A model generated the notes under the pieces. That model saw only the letters and a list, made by a program, of their open reading frames with translations. It was not told where the DNA came from and did no database searches. From Flammeovirga agarivorans (GTDB lineage: Bacteria > Bacteroidota > Bacteroidia > Cytophagales > Flammeovirgaceae): DNA of 64,000 nt. Positions 1-8,271 of the stretch are shown here, one piece after another; within the stretch, counting starts at the first letter, position 1, and each line of letters starts with the position of its first letter. Position numbers and translations under genes: made by a program. The stretch spans positions 622,318-686,317 of the forward strand of contig NZ_JABAIL010000003.1 of the NCBI RefSeq assembly GCF_012641475.1, in the 5' to 3' direction.

Positions 1-39
1 ATCATTCTCATAAATGAAATGAATGTATACTTATTAAGC

Positions 40-3000
40 ATGAAATTAAAAACTACTTTTTTATTAGCAAGCATACTAACGCTTTGCATTTCATCTGTAT
101 TTGCAAACTTTAATGCTTCGGTCGCAACACTTTCTTCTTCTAATAACTTAGTACCCAACTATCAGTTTAAAGATGGAGACGGTAACCCGTCATTAGACGA
201 ATGGGAGAATACTTCGGCGACAGCTCCAAATTCAATTACAGCCGTAACTGGCGTAGGAGAAAGCCATCAGGTTCTGATATCAAAAAGTGATCTTTCAGGA
301 AATTGGAGCGATGTGAAAATGGGGTTAACATGGCAGGATTTTGATCTAAATGGTCAAGATGCAATGGCGAAGTTAACGTTATCAGCCAAAGTAAAAGCAT
401 CGAACGATGATGGTGTGAAATTCAGGTTTTATCTTCGTTATAGAACAAGAGACATCGACGATAATATTGTCAATAACAATGTTTACTCAGATGTTTTTGT
501 AGTGACAAGCACAGAACAAGAATTTACTGTTCCCTTGGAAATTCCTAATGATGCTTTTCAATGGAATTTAGAAGTACAATTTGGGGGTACCAAAAGTGGT
601 GCAGCTGGAGACCTCTATTTTTCAACTCCTTCTTTATCATTAGATGCAGAAGAAGAAGAGAAACCAGTAGAGCCAAGTGATCCAGAAAATATTATCCCTG
701 ATGATAAATTCGCTGACAACCTTGGTAATCCTACATTAGCAGTTTGGTCAAATACATCTAGTGCTGACCCTAATAGTATTACTGCAGTAGAAGGAACTAC
801 AAACTATAATAAAGTATTGATCAATAAAGTTGATGGAGGTTCTGGAAATTGGAGTTCATTAGTTTTAGCATTGCCTTGGCAGGATATCGATTTACCTCAG
901 GATACTGAAATGATTACTTTTGAACTGTCAGCCAAAGTATTGGCGTCTAATGAGGACGGTGCAAAATTCAGATTCAACTTTAGATATAAAATGTTGGATG
1001 GTGAAAATAATCCACAAAATTATGATGTCAACTCCAATCAATTTGTGATTACATCATCTGAAAAAACATTTACTACAACTTTTGAGATTCCAAAAGACGC
1101 TTATCAATGGAATTTAGGAGTACAATTTGGAGGTGTTGATAGTGGAGCTTCTGCTGATATAACTTTCTCTCATCCTGTTTTAAAGATTATCCCTTCTGAG
1201 GAACCAACAGATGAGGAAATGGTAGTAGAAGCCAAAGAAAATTTAGCGATTTCTTTCGCGAGTGGTGATGATGCAATGACGGTTACTCAAAATGTAACGT
1301 TACCTATTGAAGGTGATAACGAAGTAGCTGTAAGTTGGGTATCGTCCAATACATCTGTAATTTCGAATGATGGAGTTGTCGTTCGTCAGGATGTGGATAC
1401 AGAAGTGACATTAACAGCGACACTATCCAAAAATGATGCATCGGATACAAAAGATTTTGTATTGAAAGTATTGGGAGAAAGTGCACCTGCTGAGCCTGAA
1501 GTGGACAACCTAATTCCAAACTTTAAGTTTGCAGATGATTTGGGAGCACCTTCTTTTGATGGGTGGACAAAAAATACTGCAGAAGCTCCGAATACACTTG
1601 ATGTTATTGCAGGTGTAGATGATCATAACATTGCCGTTGTAGATAAACAAAACAGTGATGGGAACTGGAATGTATTAATCATTGGACTGCCATGGCAAAA
1701 TATTGATTATTCTGATCAAGAAGATTCTGTAGCATTTACTTTATCAGCCAAGTTAAAAGCCTCAAATGATGACGGAGCTATTTTTAGATTTTACTTTAGA
1801 TACAGAACAAGAGATGAAAATGATCAGCAAGTAAATAATGATATCTATTCTGACCGTTACACATTAACTTCCAGTGAAGAAGTATACACCACTTCTTTCA
1901 AATTACCGAAAGATGCTTACCAATGGAATCTATCTGTACAATTTGGCGGTAGTGACAGTGGTGCTCCAGCCGAAATCTTATTCTCTTACCCTAAATTATT
2001 TGTAGAAGAAGCCGATCAAGGCCCTACTGACGAAGAAAAATTAGCAGAAGCAGTAGAAGCACTAGAAGTTCTATATGCTGATGGAAATGATACAAATAAT
2101 GTATCACAAAATATTACTCTTGTAAATGAAGGTTTAAATAATACAACAGTTACTTGGGATGCGAGTGCTCATGCGAACATCACTAATGATGGAGAAGTGA
2201 CAATTACTGACAATGAAGTAACAGCAGACATTGTAGCAACAGTTACTTTAGGTGATTTATCAGATCAAAAATCATTTACCCTTACTACTGCAGCAAGTTC
2301 TGATGATGTTATTGTAGAACGAGTGGCGGGTAAATTAGAGGTGGAATATGCAGAAGGTGATAGTCAAGATGCAGTAACAGCTTCTGTTACACTAGCTACT
2401 TCTGATGATGAATATGAAGAGGTACAAATTGAATGGAAATCGAGTAATGATGCAGTGATCACGAGTACAGGTGTTTTAACAGTACCTATGGAAGTGACAG
2501 AAGTCACGCTAACTGCTACGATTACATTAAATGAAACTTCTACAACAAAGTCATTTGTACTCACTGTACTTAACAATGAAGAAGAATTAATTCAGGAAGC
2601 ATATGATGCTTTAGCCATTATTTATGCTGAAGGAGATAGTGCTGAAAGCGTTACTTCGGATCTAACATTAATTACAGCAGGGTTGCATAATTCAGGGATT
2701 TCTTGGGTCTCTGATAGAACAACGATTACGAACGAAGGAGTAGTTACTAGGTCTTTTAGAAATATCACTACAAACCTAACGGCAACAGTACAATTGGGAC
2801 AAAGTACTATGATTAAAGAGTTCGAAGTAATTGTAATTGCAGAGCAGGAAGTAACCTCTATTGATCAAGATAAGGCGATACTAAATGTATACCCTAACCC
2901 TACTTTTGGTGATGTGACTTTGACTTCTTCATTACCCTTCCAAGGAGTAGATATTTACAACTTGATTGGAGTAAAAGTGAAGACGATACAATTCGTTCAC

Positions 3001-3096
3001 CAAACACAAAAAACGACGCTTAATTTAGATGACCTACCAAGAGGTCAGTACATTTTAAGAGTAAATAACCAGCCGATAAAATTTATCAAAAAATAA
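40..3096 (+). CDS. T9SS-secreted protein with three carbohydrate-binding-like repeats and four Ig-like domains
   Basis: This is probably a secreted or surface-anchored glycan-binding protein. I chose the ATG at 40 because it begins directly with a signal peptide (MKLKTTF..., cleavage near VFA-N); an in-frame ATG at 19 would add seven residues. Numbered from the ATG at 19, three homologous repeats of about 170 residues start near residues 43, 224 and 497, each with an N-[LI]-[IV]-P start, a W-Q-[DN]-[IF]-D segment and a Q-W-N-L-x-V-Q-F-G-G end. They look like beta-sandwich CBMs. Four atrophied bacterial Ig-like domains (E-G-D/A-S-x-x-V-T pattern) lie at about 398-488, 671-760, 766-857 and 858-948. 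The last 70 residues form a type A T9SS sorting domain with a YPNP motif and a D-L-P-R-G-Q-Y-I-L segment. I see no catalytic domain. Its promoter lies outside the window. The ligand is inferred to be the locus polysaccharide. Confidence 0.85.
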   Translation: MKLKTTFLLASILTLCISSVFANFNASVATLSSSNNLVPNYQFKDGDGNPSLDEWENTSATAPNSITAVTGVGESHQVLISKSDLSGNWSDVKMGLTWQDFDLNGQDAMAKLTLSAKVKASNDDGVKFRFYLRYRTRDIDDNIVNNNVYSDVFVVTSTEQEFTVPLEIPNDAFQWNLEVQFGGTKSGAAGDLYFSTPSLSLDAEEEEKPVEPSDPENIIPDDKFADNLGNPTLAVWSNTSSADPNSITAVEGTTNYNKVLINKVDGGSGNWSSLVLALPWQDIDLPQDTEMITFELSAKVLASNEDGAKFRFNFRYKMLDGENNPQNYDVNSNQFVITSSEKTFTTTFEIPKDAYQWNLGVQFGGVDSGASADITFSHPVLKIIPSEEPTDEEMVVEAKENLAISFASGDDAMTVTQNVTLPIEGDNEVAVSWVSSNTSVISNDGVVVRQDVDTEVTLTATLSKNDASDTKDFVLKVLGESAPAEPEVDNLIPNFKFADDLGAPSFDGWTKNTAEAPNTLDVIAGVDDHNIAVVDKQNSDGNWNVLIIGLPWQNIDYSDQEDSVAFTLSAKLKASNDDGAIFRFYFRYRTRDENDQQVNNDIYSDRYTLTSSEEVYTTSFKLPKDAYQWNLSVQFGGSDSGAPAEILFSYPKLFVEEADQGPTDEEKLAEAVEALEVLYADGNDTNNVSQNITLVNEGLNNTTVTWDASAHANITNDGEVTITDNEVTADIVATVTLGDLSDQKSFTLTTAASSDDVIVERVAGKLEVEYAEGDSQDAVTASVTLATSDDEYEEVQIEWKSSNDAVITSTGVLTVPMEVTEVTLTATITLNETSTTKSFVLTVLNNEEELIQEAYDALAIIYAEGDSAESVTSDLTLITAGLHNSGISWVSDRTTITNEGVVTRSFRNITTNLTATVQLGQSTMIKEFEVIVIAEQEVTSIDQDKAILNVYPNPTFGDVTLTSSLPFQGVDIYNLIGVKVKTIQFVHQTQKTTLNLDDLPRGQYILRVNNQPIKFIKK

Positions 3097-3121
3097 GGGA
3101 CGGTTATAAATAAGGAGACTA

Positions 3122-3164
3122 AAAACAGCCTGGGTGATTCAGTTCATTTAGGCTGTTATTTTTA
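3122..3164 (+). terminator. Terminator after the CBM-repeat protein
   Basis: AACAGCCT at 3124-3131 pairs with AGGCTGTT at 3150-3157 and is followed by a T-rich stretch. It lies about 28 bp after the stop codon at 3096. Confidence 0.7.
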
Positions 3165-3383
3165 TATACTAATGAGTGGTTTGATTAGTATTCTAGGCTA
3201 AAGGATATACCACATTTTTGTCTCAATAAAATAAGCTAGAATATAAATACATAATGATATTTTGGTGTGATGAGTACTAAGAAATCAATACTGTGTGATT
3301 TCAATTAGACATTGTAAGTAGAATTGAATACCCGACTTTATATGAGATCATTTGCAGTTCAGTAATTAATTATGGAGACATAA

Positions 3384-3416
3384 GAAAAGCCTTAGAAAAC
3401 AATTCTAAGGCTTTAT
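3384..3416 (-). terminator. Terminator of the minus-strand GH2 gene, possibly bidirectional
   Basis: A perfect 12-bp stem, AAAGCCTTAGAA at 3386-3397 with TTCTAAGGCTTT at 3403-3414, encloses a 5-nt loop. A T-run follows on the minus strand, downstream of the GH2 stop at 3515. Confidence 0.75.
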
Positions 3417-3514
3417 CATCTGCTATTTGAATTAGATATTTAGTTGAGAGTATTGTAGTTTATTTAACTTGTTGAGTGAATTGTTTGTAGTTAGTTTATT
3501 ACTTACAAATGTGA

Positions 3515-6007
3515 TTACAGTGCTTTTGGATTTGCCTTTGTTTCGACAGTTATTTGAGCCTTTTTTAACCCTTTTCCCGTTGCTGAAATGATGATTTTAC
3601 CACCATCACCTTTATTAGCTCTAGCGATAACTAAGGCCATACCATTAAAGAACTTTAGTTTTTTATTTTCAGGTAAGGTTAATGAAGCAGGGTCGCCATT
3701 GCCTGTAGCTTCAAAAGTGCCATCACCAGTTACTGAGAATTGAATCTGACCGTTATATGTCGCACAGAAGTTGCCTTCAGTATCCAATGCTCTCGCTGTA
3801 ACAAATACTAAATCCTCTCCATTGGCAGATGAAATGATTTTTCGATCAGCTGTCAGTTCAATATTCTTAGCTTTTGAGGTCGTATTAATCACTTCCTCAC
3901 TCACTACTTTATCTCCATTATAAGCGACTACTTTTAGCTCCCCTTTCTCATAAGGAACGTCCCATCTTAATCGATAGGGTGAAGGATAATTATAAGGACC
4001 TTCATAATACGAGAACTTAATAGGCACTATACCCTTATCTACACCTTTTACTTTTTTCCCTAAACTTATACCGTTAAGAAATAGCTCAGCTGATTCTGCA
4101 TTGGTATAGGCAAAAACAGGAATTTCTTTTCCTTCATAACCCTTCCAGTTCCAATGAGGAAGTAAGTGTACCATTGGTGTATCTGTCCACTGACTTTGAT
4201 AGAGATAAAATCTATCTTTTTTAAATCCACATAAATCTACAGGTCCAAAGAAAGACGACTTGTTCGGCCAATCATCGTTCCAATACCCATTGGTCGAGTT
4301 GTCTCTACCACCATAAGGTGTTGGCTCTCCCAAGTAGTCAAAACCCGTCCACATAAACTCACCTAGTATACTAGGGTTCTCTTCTAAGAATTTAAATTCC
4401 ATATCGGGAGGGTAAGACCAAATTGGTCCAATGATATCATAACTTGTTACTTGGTGGTCTGTGTTTTTCTCATATTTCTCTAAGAATGGAGTGTGATATA
4501 CTCCTCTTGAACTAGTAATAGACTCTGTTTCTGAACCATATACAATCCAGTCAGGATAGTTTTCCTTAATTTCAGCATATTTGGCTGCTTTATAATTGAA
4601 GCCAACGATATCAACATGATGTGCTAGTTTATTTTTTATCGAATTTTCATATTGATTAAAACCCGCAGTATTGGGTCTCGATGGATCTTCTCTATGACAG
4701 ATTTCTCCAAGTTTTTGTGCTACTTTCCATCCATCTTTCTCTTTTTGTTCCCTGATTTCATTTCCGATACTCCACATAATAATCGAAGGGTGGTTACGAT
4801 CTCTTCGAATCATATCTGTAAGGTCTCTTTCATGCCATTCATCAAAAATGGTATGGTAACCGTTCTCAATTTTCTGGATACCCCATTCATCAAAAGCTTC
4901 ATCAATCACCAATATTCCCATTTCATCACACAGTTCCAGTTGTTCTCTGCTAGGCGGGTTATGAGAAGTTCTGATCGCATTTACTCCCATCTCTTTCATA
5001 ATTTCCAATTGGCGTTCTGTTGCTCTTCTATTTACTGCAGTACCCAATGGGCCTAAATCATGATGTAAGCAAACCCCTTTCAACTCAGTTCGTTTTCCAT
5101 TTAAGAAGAAACCATCATTTGCAGTAAACTGGATACTACGTACACCAAATTTGGTTGTATAACGGTCTAATATTTTTCCGTTTTTATCTTTTAATTCCGT
5201 TTCTAATTGATAGAGGTGTGGAGAAGTGAGTGTCCATAACTGAGGCTGAATTAAGTTAAATGATTGTTCTGAAATGATAGTCTTACTACCTTCTGCCACT
5301 GCTTTATGTTGTAATTCTTTGACGGTTTCCCCCAAGTTATTTTTGATAGTTTGTACTACGGAAACAATTTGATCAGCCGCTTTGAAATTCTGAATTTCCA
5401 ATTGGATATTGACACTAGCTACTTTAGCTGATACGTTAGTCGATGTAACAAAAGTACCCCAATGTGCGACCCGAATATCATTATTGATATTTAACCAAAC
5501 TTTTCTGTACATTCCTGCACCAGGATACCACCTTGAAGATAAGTCTTCTGGTTTAGCTTTTACTGCAATAATATTCATTCCTTCTTGATGAAGGTAAGGG
5601 GTTAAATCATATTCAAAGCCTAAGTACCCAAATGGTCTTTTTCCTAGATAATGCCCATTGATCCAGACCTCTGAATTTTTCATTACACCTTCAAATTCAA
5701 TGGCAATATTTTTTTCTTTTTGAGTATTAGTTAAAGTAAAGCTTTTTCTATACCAGCCCTCACCATGAAAAGGTAGTCCACCACAGCGAGCATTATACTC
5801 TTTTGAAAAAGGCCCTTCAATGGCCCAATCATGAGGTATTTGTACTGTCCTCCACTTTGAATCGTCCAGTGTTGGTGATTGTCCATCTTTTACCTCACCT
5901 TTAAAGAATTTCCAATCGTTATTGAAATCTGTATGTCCCGTAGACTGTCCATATACTAAGCTCGAACAGAATAACAAAACAAAGAAATTGATCAAGTAAT
6001 ATTTCAT
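3515..6007 (-). CDS. GH2 family glycoside hydrolase, putative beta-galactosidase
   Basis: This is a retaining exo-acting GH2 enzyme, predicted periplasmic, that probably removes terminal beta-linked galactose from oligosaccharides. A signal peptide (MKYYLINFF..., cleavage after VYG) precedes the GH2 sugar-binding domain (about 25-200), an Ig-like domain (about 200-300) and the TIM barrel (about 305-600). The acid/base is E417 in W-S-I-G-N-E-I and the nucleophile is probably E493 in G-S-E-T-E-S-x-x-S-S-R-G. A G-F-D-Y-L-G-E-P-T-P-Y segment, typical of Bacteroidota GH2 enzymes with a DUF4982 module, follows, then C-terminal Ig-like modules. At 830 residues it has the usual length. It is divergent from the sulfatase at 6361. 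Beta-galactosidase specificity is inferred from context; GH2 also contains glucuronidases and mannosidases. Confidence 0.88.
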   Translation of the reverse strand: MKYYLINFFVLLFCSSLVYGQSTGHTDFNNDWKFFKGEVKDGQSPTLDDSKWRTVQIPHDWAIEGPFSKEYNARCGGLPFHGEGWYRKSFTLTNTQKEKNIAIEFEGVMKNSEVWINGHYLGKRPFGYLGFEYDLTPYLHQEGMNIIAVKAKPEDLSSRWYPGAGMYRKVWLNINNDIRVAHWGTFVTSTNVSAKVASVNIQLEIQNFKAADQIVSVVQTIKNNLGETVKELQHKAVAEGSKTIISEQSFNLIQPQLWTLTSPHLYQLETELKDKNGKILDRYTTKFGVRSIQFTANDGFFLNGKRTELKGVCLHHDLGPLGTAVNRRATERQLEIMKEMGVNAIRTSHNPPSREQLELCDEMGILVIDEAFDEWGIQKIENGYHTIFDEWHERDLTDMIRRDRNHPSIIMWSIGNEIREQKEKDGWKVAQKLGEICHREDPSRPNTAGFNQYENSIKNKLAHHVDIVGFNYKAAKYAEIKENYPDWIVYGSETESITSSRGVYHTPFLEKYEKNTDHQVTSYDIIGPIWSYPPDMEFKFLEENPSILGEFMWTGFDYLGEPTPYGGRDNSTNGYWNDDWPNKSSFFGPVDLCGFKKDRFYLYQSQWTDTPMVHLLPHWNWKGYEGKEIPVFAYTNAESAELFLNGISLGKKVKGVDKGIVPIKFSYYEGPYNYPSPYRLRWDVPYEKGELKVVAYNGDKVVSEEVINTTSKAKNIELTADRKIISSANGEDLVFVTARALDTEGNFCATYNGQIQFSVTGDGTFEATGNGDPASLTLPENKKLKFFNGMALVIARANKGDGGKIIISATGKGLKKAQITVETKANPKAL

Positions 6008-6360
6008 TCGCTTTTCCTTTTATGATTCGTTTTGCTTCTCTTTTTATAGAAGTTAAAGCAATGTATAGAGTATGTTGGTGAGTTATCATGGAGGATTGAA
6101 TAGAAAAAAATACCCCCCTTTTATTCATAGTATTATTAGGTTTATTTTTCTATTCAAAACTTAGAAAGGGAGATGGTTTCGTTTTGGTGAAGCTTAATTG
6201 TAAGGTTATCATAGAATATAAATGAGAAGTGATTTAGGTATAGAATGAAGTAATAATCCTTCAGAATAAGAGGGGATTTTATTTAATTTCTATCCTACAC
6301 CCTTAACTGAAGTGAGTTTCTGATAGCTTTGATCCAAACGAATTAATCAATGCAATTGAA
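6008..6360. other. Divergent promoter region between GH2 and sulfatase genes
   Basis: This 353-bp region must carry promoters for both flanking genes. The only box I would defend is TAGCTTTG at 6324-6331, which fits TAnnTTTG, for the sulfatase at 6361. I do not find the two-half-site operator seen elsewhere in the locus, so these two genes may be controlled differently. Confidence 0.5.
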
Positions 6361-7872
6361 ATGAAATTACTCTATCCAATTTTATTAAGCTCGATACTAT
6401 TATTTTTTATATCGTGCAATCAAAAACAAGAACCAAAGAAGTTCAACAAGCCTAACATTATTTGGGTAATGCTTGAAGATATATCACATGACTTTGAATG
6501 TTATGGTATGCCTGCAGTAAAAACGCCGATATTTAATGCATTAGCGAAGGAAGGAACGATCTATTACAATTGTTTTGGTACAGCGTCTATCTGTTCAACC
6601 AATAGATCAGCGATGATGGTAGGAGCACATCAACGTCTTACCAATACACATCACCACAGAAGTAATAGAAACGAACCTTTAGCAGCTCCATTTAAACCTT
6701 TTACTTATCAATTAAAGAAAGAAGGGTATACGACTATTTTAGGTCATACCAAAGTAAGAGGAAGAGGAAGAAAAGTAGATGTCAATTTTAAGCACAATAA
6801 GATTGGTAATTGGGAAGAAGACTATGGTTTATTTGATAAATACGATGAGTTTACGGTAGAAGATCAACCATTCTTTGCTCAGATACAATTGAATGTTACG
6901 CATAGAGGTGATTGGTGGAATGAGGTGAGAACACAATCTGAACACCCTGTTAACCCTACTGATGTACAGCTACCACCAGAATATGCAGACCATCCAGCAA
7001 TTCGTCTAGATTGGGCCAAATATCTTGATCAGGTAGAATATGCAGATGCTGAGATGCAGATGTTGATTGATGAATTGAAAGAGAAAGGGCTATATGAAAA
7101 TACGGTAATCATTGTAATTGGAGACAATGGAAGATGCAACATAAAAGGTAAAGGTTACTTGTTTGATTCCGGATCAAGAATTCCTCTGATTATTAAATGG
7201 CCAGAAGGGTATGAGCATGATGAAGAGTCTCGCCAAATTATCGCAAGTACAGATATTACGGCTACTATTTTAGATATCGCTGGGGTTGACTTACCAAACT
7301 ATCTAACGGGTCAATCTTTTATTGATGAAAATTTCGACCGTAAAAATGTTTATTCATTTAGAGGACTATGGGATGAAATTCCAGAACAGTCGAGTTCAAT
7401 CACAAATTCAGAATTTAGGTATATCAGAAACGACAAACCAGAAATTCCATACGATGCTCATCAAGGGTATTTGGAGTGGTATCGTCCGGCAGTGCATGTG
7501 ATGAGGACATTAAGCGAAGATGGAAAATTGAATGAAGTACAGCAAAAATGGTTTTCTAAATCAAAACCAAAGGAAGAGTTGTATCATATAAAAAATGATC
7601 CTTTTGAAATAGACAACTTGGCTAACAATCCAGAATACAGAGATGTATTAAAGATCATGAGAAAAGAAGCCATGCAAGCGGACCAAAGAATGGCTCCGGT
7701 AGCTTCAGTTTTTGATCCTAATCCTGTACCTGGTTTGGCGCCTATAGAATATATAAAAGAATATCATCCGGAAGCATATAAAAGAATGATTGAAGGAGAA
7801 GAAATTGGACACAGTAAGTACATGAAGTTGTACAAGGACTACTTATCAAAGCAGAATACGAATACTAAATAA
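6361..7872 (+). CDS. S1-type sulfatase-like lipoprotein with atypical CSTNR active-site motif
   Basis: This belongs to the alkaline phosphatase/sulfatase superfamily (formylglycine-dependent S1 type) and is predicted to desulfate galactan oligosaccharides. The N-terminus is a lipoprotein signal (...L-F-F-I-S-C-N). The metal-binding start is N-I-I-W-V-M-L-E-D, and the second metal site is G-D-N-G-R near residue 260. The position normally occupied by C/S-x-P/A-x-R reads C78-S-T-N-R: the cysteine and arginine are kept but the central P/A is a threonine. The 503-residue length is normal. Its closest relative in the window, by eye, is the sulfatase at 45526, which has C-S-A-T-R and the same S-A-M-M-V-G continuation. 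Whether it is matured and active is uncertain. It is the first of two adjacent sulfatase genes, but a terminator-like hairpin separates it from the next. Confidence 0.85.
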   Translation: MKLLYPILLSSILLFFISCNQKQEPKKFNKPNIIWVMLEDISHDFECYGMPAVKTPIFNALAKEGTIYYNCFGTASICSTNRSAMMVGAHQRLTNTHHHRSNRNEPLAAPFKPFTYQLKKEGYTTILGHTKVRGRGRKVDVNFKHNKIGNWEEDYGLFDKYDEFTVEDQPFFAQIQLNVTHRGDWWNEVRTQSEHPVNPTDVQLPPEYADHPAIRLDWAKYLDQVEYADAEMQMLIDELKEKGLYENTVIIVIGDNGRCNIKGKGYLFDSGSRIPLIIKWPEGYEHDEESRQIIASTDITATILDIAGVDLPNYLTGQSFIDENFDRKNVYSFRGLWDEIPEQSSSITNSEFRYIRNDKPEIPYDAHQGYLEWYRPAVHVMRTLSEDGKLNEVQQKWFSKSKPKEELYHIKNDPFEIDNLANNPEYRDVLKIMRKEAMQADQRMAPVASVFDPNPVPGLAPIEYIKEYHPEAYKRMIEGEEIGHSKYMKLYKDYLSKQNTNTK

Positions 7873-7898
7873 CAGACAAACTGACTAGTTCAAAATTG

Positions 7899-7940
7899 TT
7901 CAATAGCCGGCAGTTTTGTTGGCTATTGAACTTCTCATTA
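7899..7940 (+). terminator. Terminator-like hairpin after the first sulfatase
   Basis: TTCAATAGCC at 7899-7908 pairs perfectly with GGCTATTGAA at 7921-7930 around a 12-nt loop. The tail is only moderately T-rich. Confidence 0.6.
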
Positions 7941-8183
7941 TTTACTGACTACTCCTTCTCAATTCTTGATGAAAGTGAATAAATTGTGTTACATTTTGTC
8001 TTAAATGTTTCCCTGAAAGATATTTTCTTTAATAAATAAACGAACCAATTGCAGGCAGTTTTGCAGGTTCTGACCGTATTATGCTACTGATTTATCTTAT
8101 TCTTGCCTATTTTTCCTACAACTCTTACTTTACTTGCTATCGATTATATTTTTATCCAAAAATGATTAAATAAGATACTTTTA

Positions 8184-8228
8184 GGTCAATATTGTGTTCA
8201 TTATGCTGCTAGTGACCACCTATCTTTG
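8184..8228 (+). promoter_or_regulatory. Operator half-site and promoter box of the 8272 sulfatase
   Basis: GGTCAATA at 8184-8191 lies exactly 29 bp before TATCTTTG at 8221-8228, a perfect TAnnTTTG box. This matches the spacing of the other modules in the locus. The partner half-site expected 21 bp upstream (8163-8170) is poor, so this is a partial copy. The start codon is 43 bp beyond the box. Confidence 0.6.
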
Positions 8229-8271
8229 TGTTATAACAAAGAAATAAACTATCTTTTTTAACATAAATGGA

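Larger units (their letters stand above)
3097..3514. other. Intergenic region between convergent genes
   Basis: This 418-bp gap lies between the 3' ends of the CBM-repeat gene (+) and the GH2 gene (-). It holds one terminator for each side, at 3122-3164 and 3384-3416. I see no gene, promoter or repeat in the rest. Confidence 0.7.
7873..8271. other. Intergenic region with hairpins and operator-promoter
   Basis: This 399-bp gap holds a terminator at 7899-7930 and the operator-promoter module at 8184-8228. Between them, 8041-8072 can form a second imperfect hairpin (GAACC pairing with GGTTC) that shares the string GGCAGTTTTG with the first hairpin. I see no gene. Confidence 0.6.

Noticed and set aside
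4652-5056. A 134-codon plus-strand ORF inside the GH2 gene
   Set aside because: It lies antisense to a conserved GH2 catalytic domain, has no recognisable features and is best explained as a shadow frame.
8041-8072. Imperfect hairpin sharing GGCAGTTTTG with the terminator at 7899-7930
   Set aside because: The pairing is short and broken and there is no T-run; I mention it in the intergenic note but do not call a terminator.
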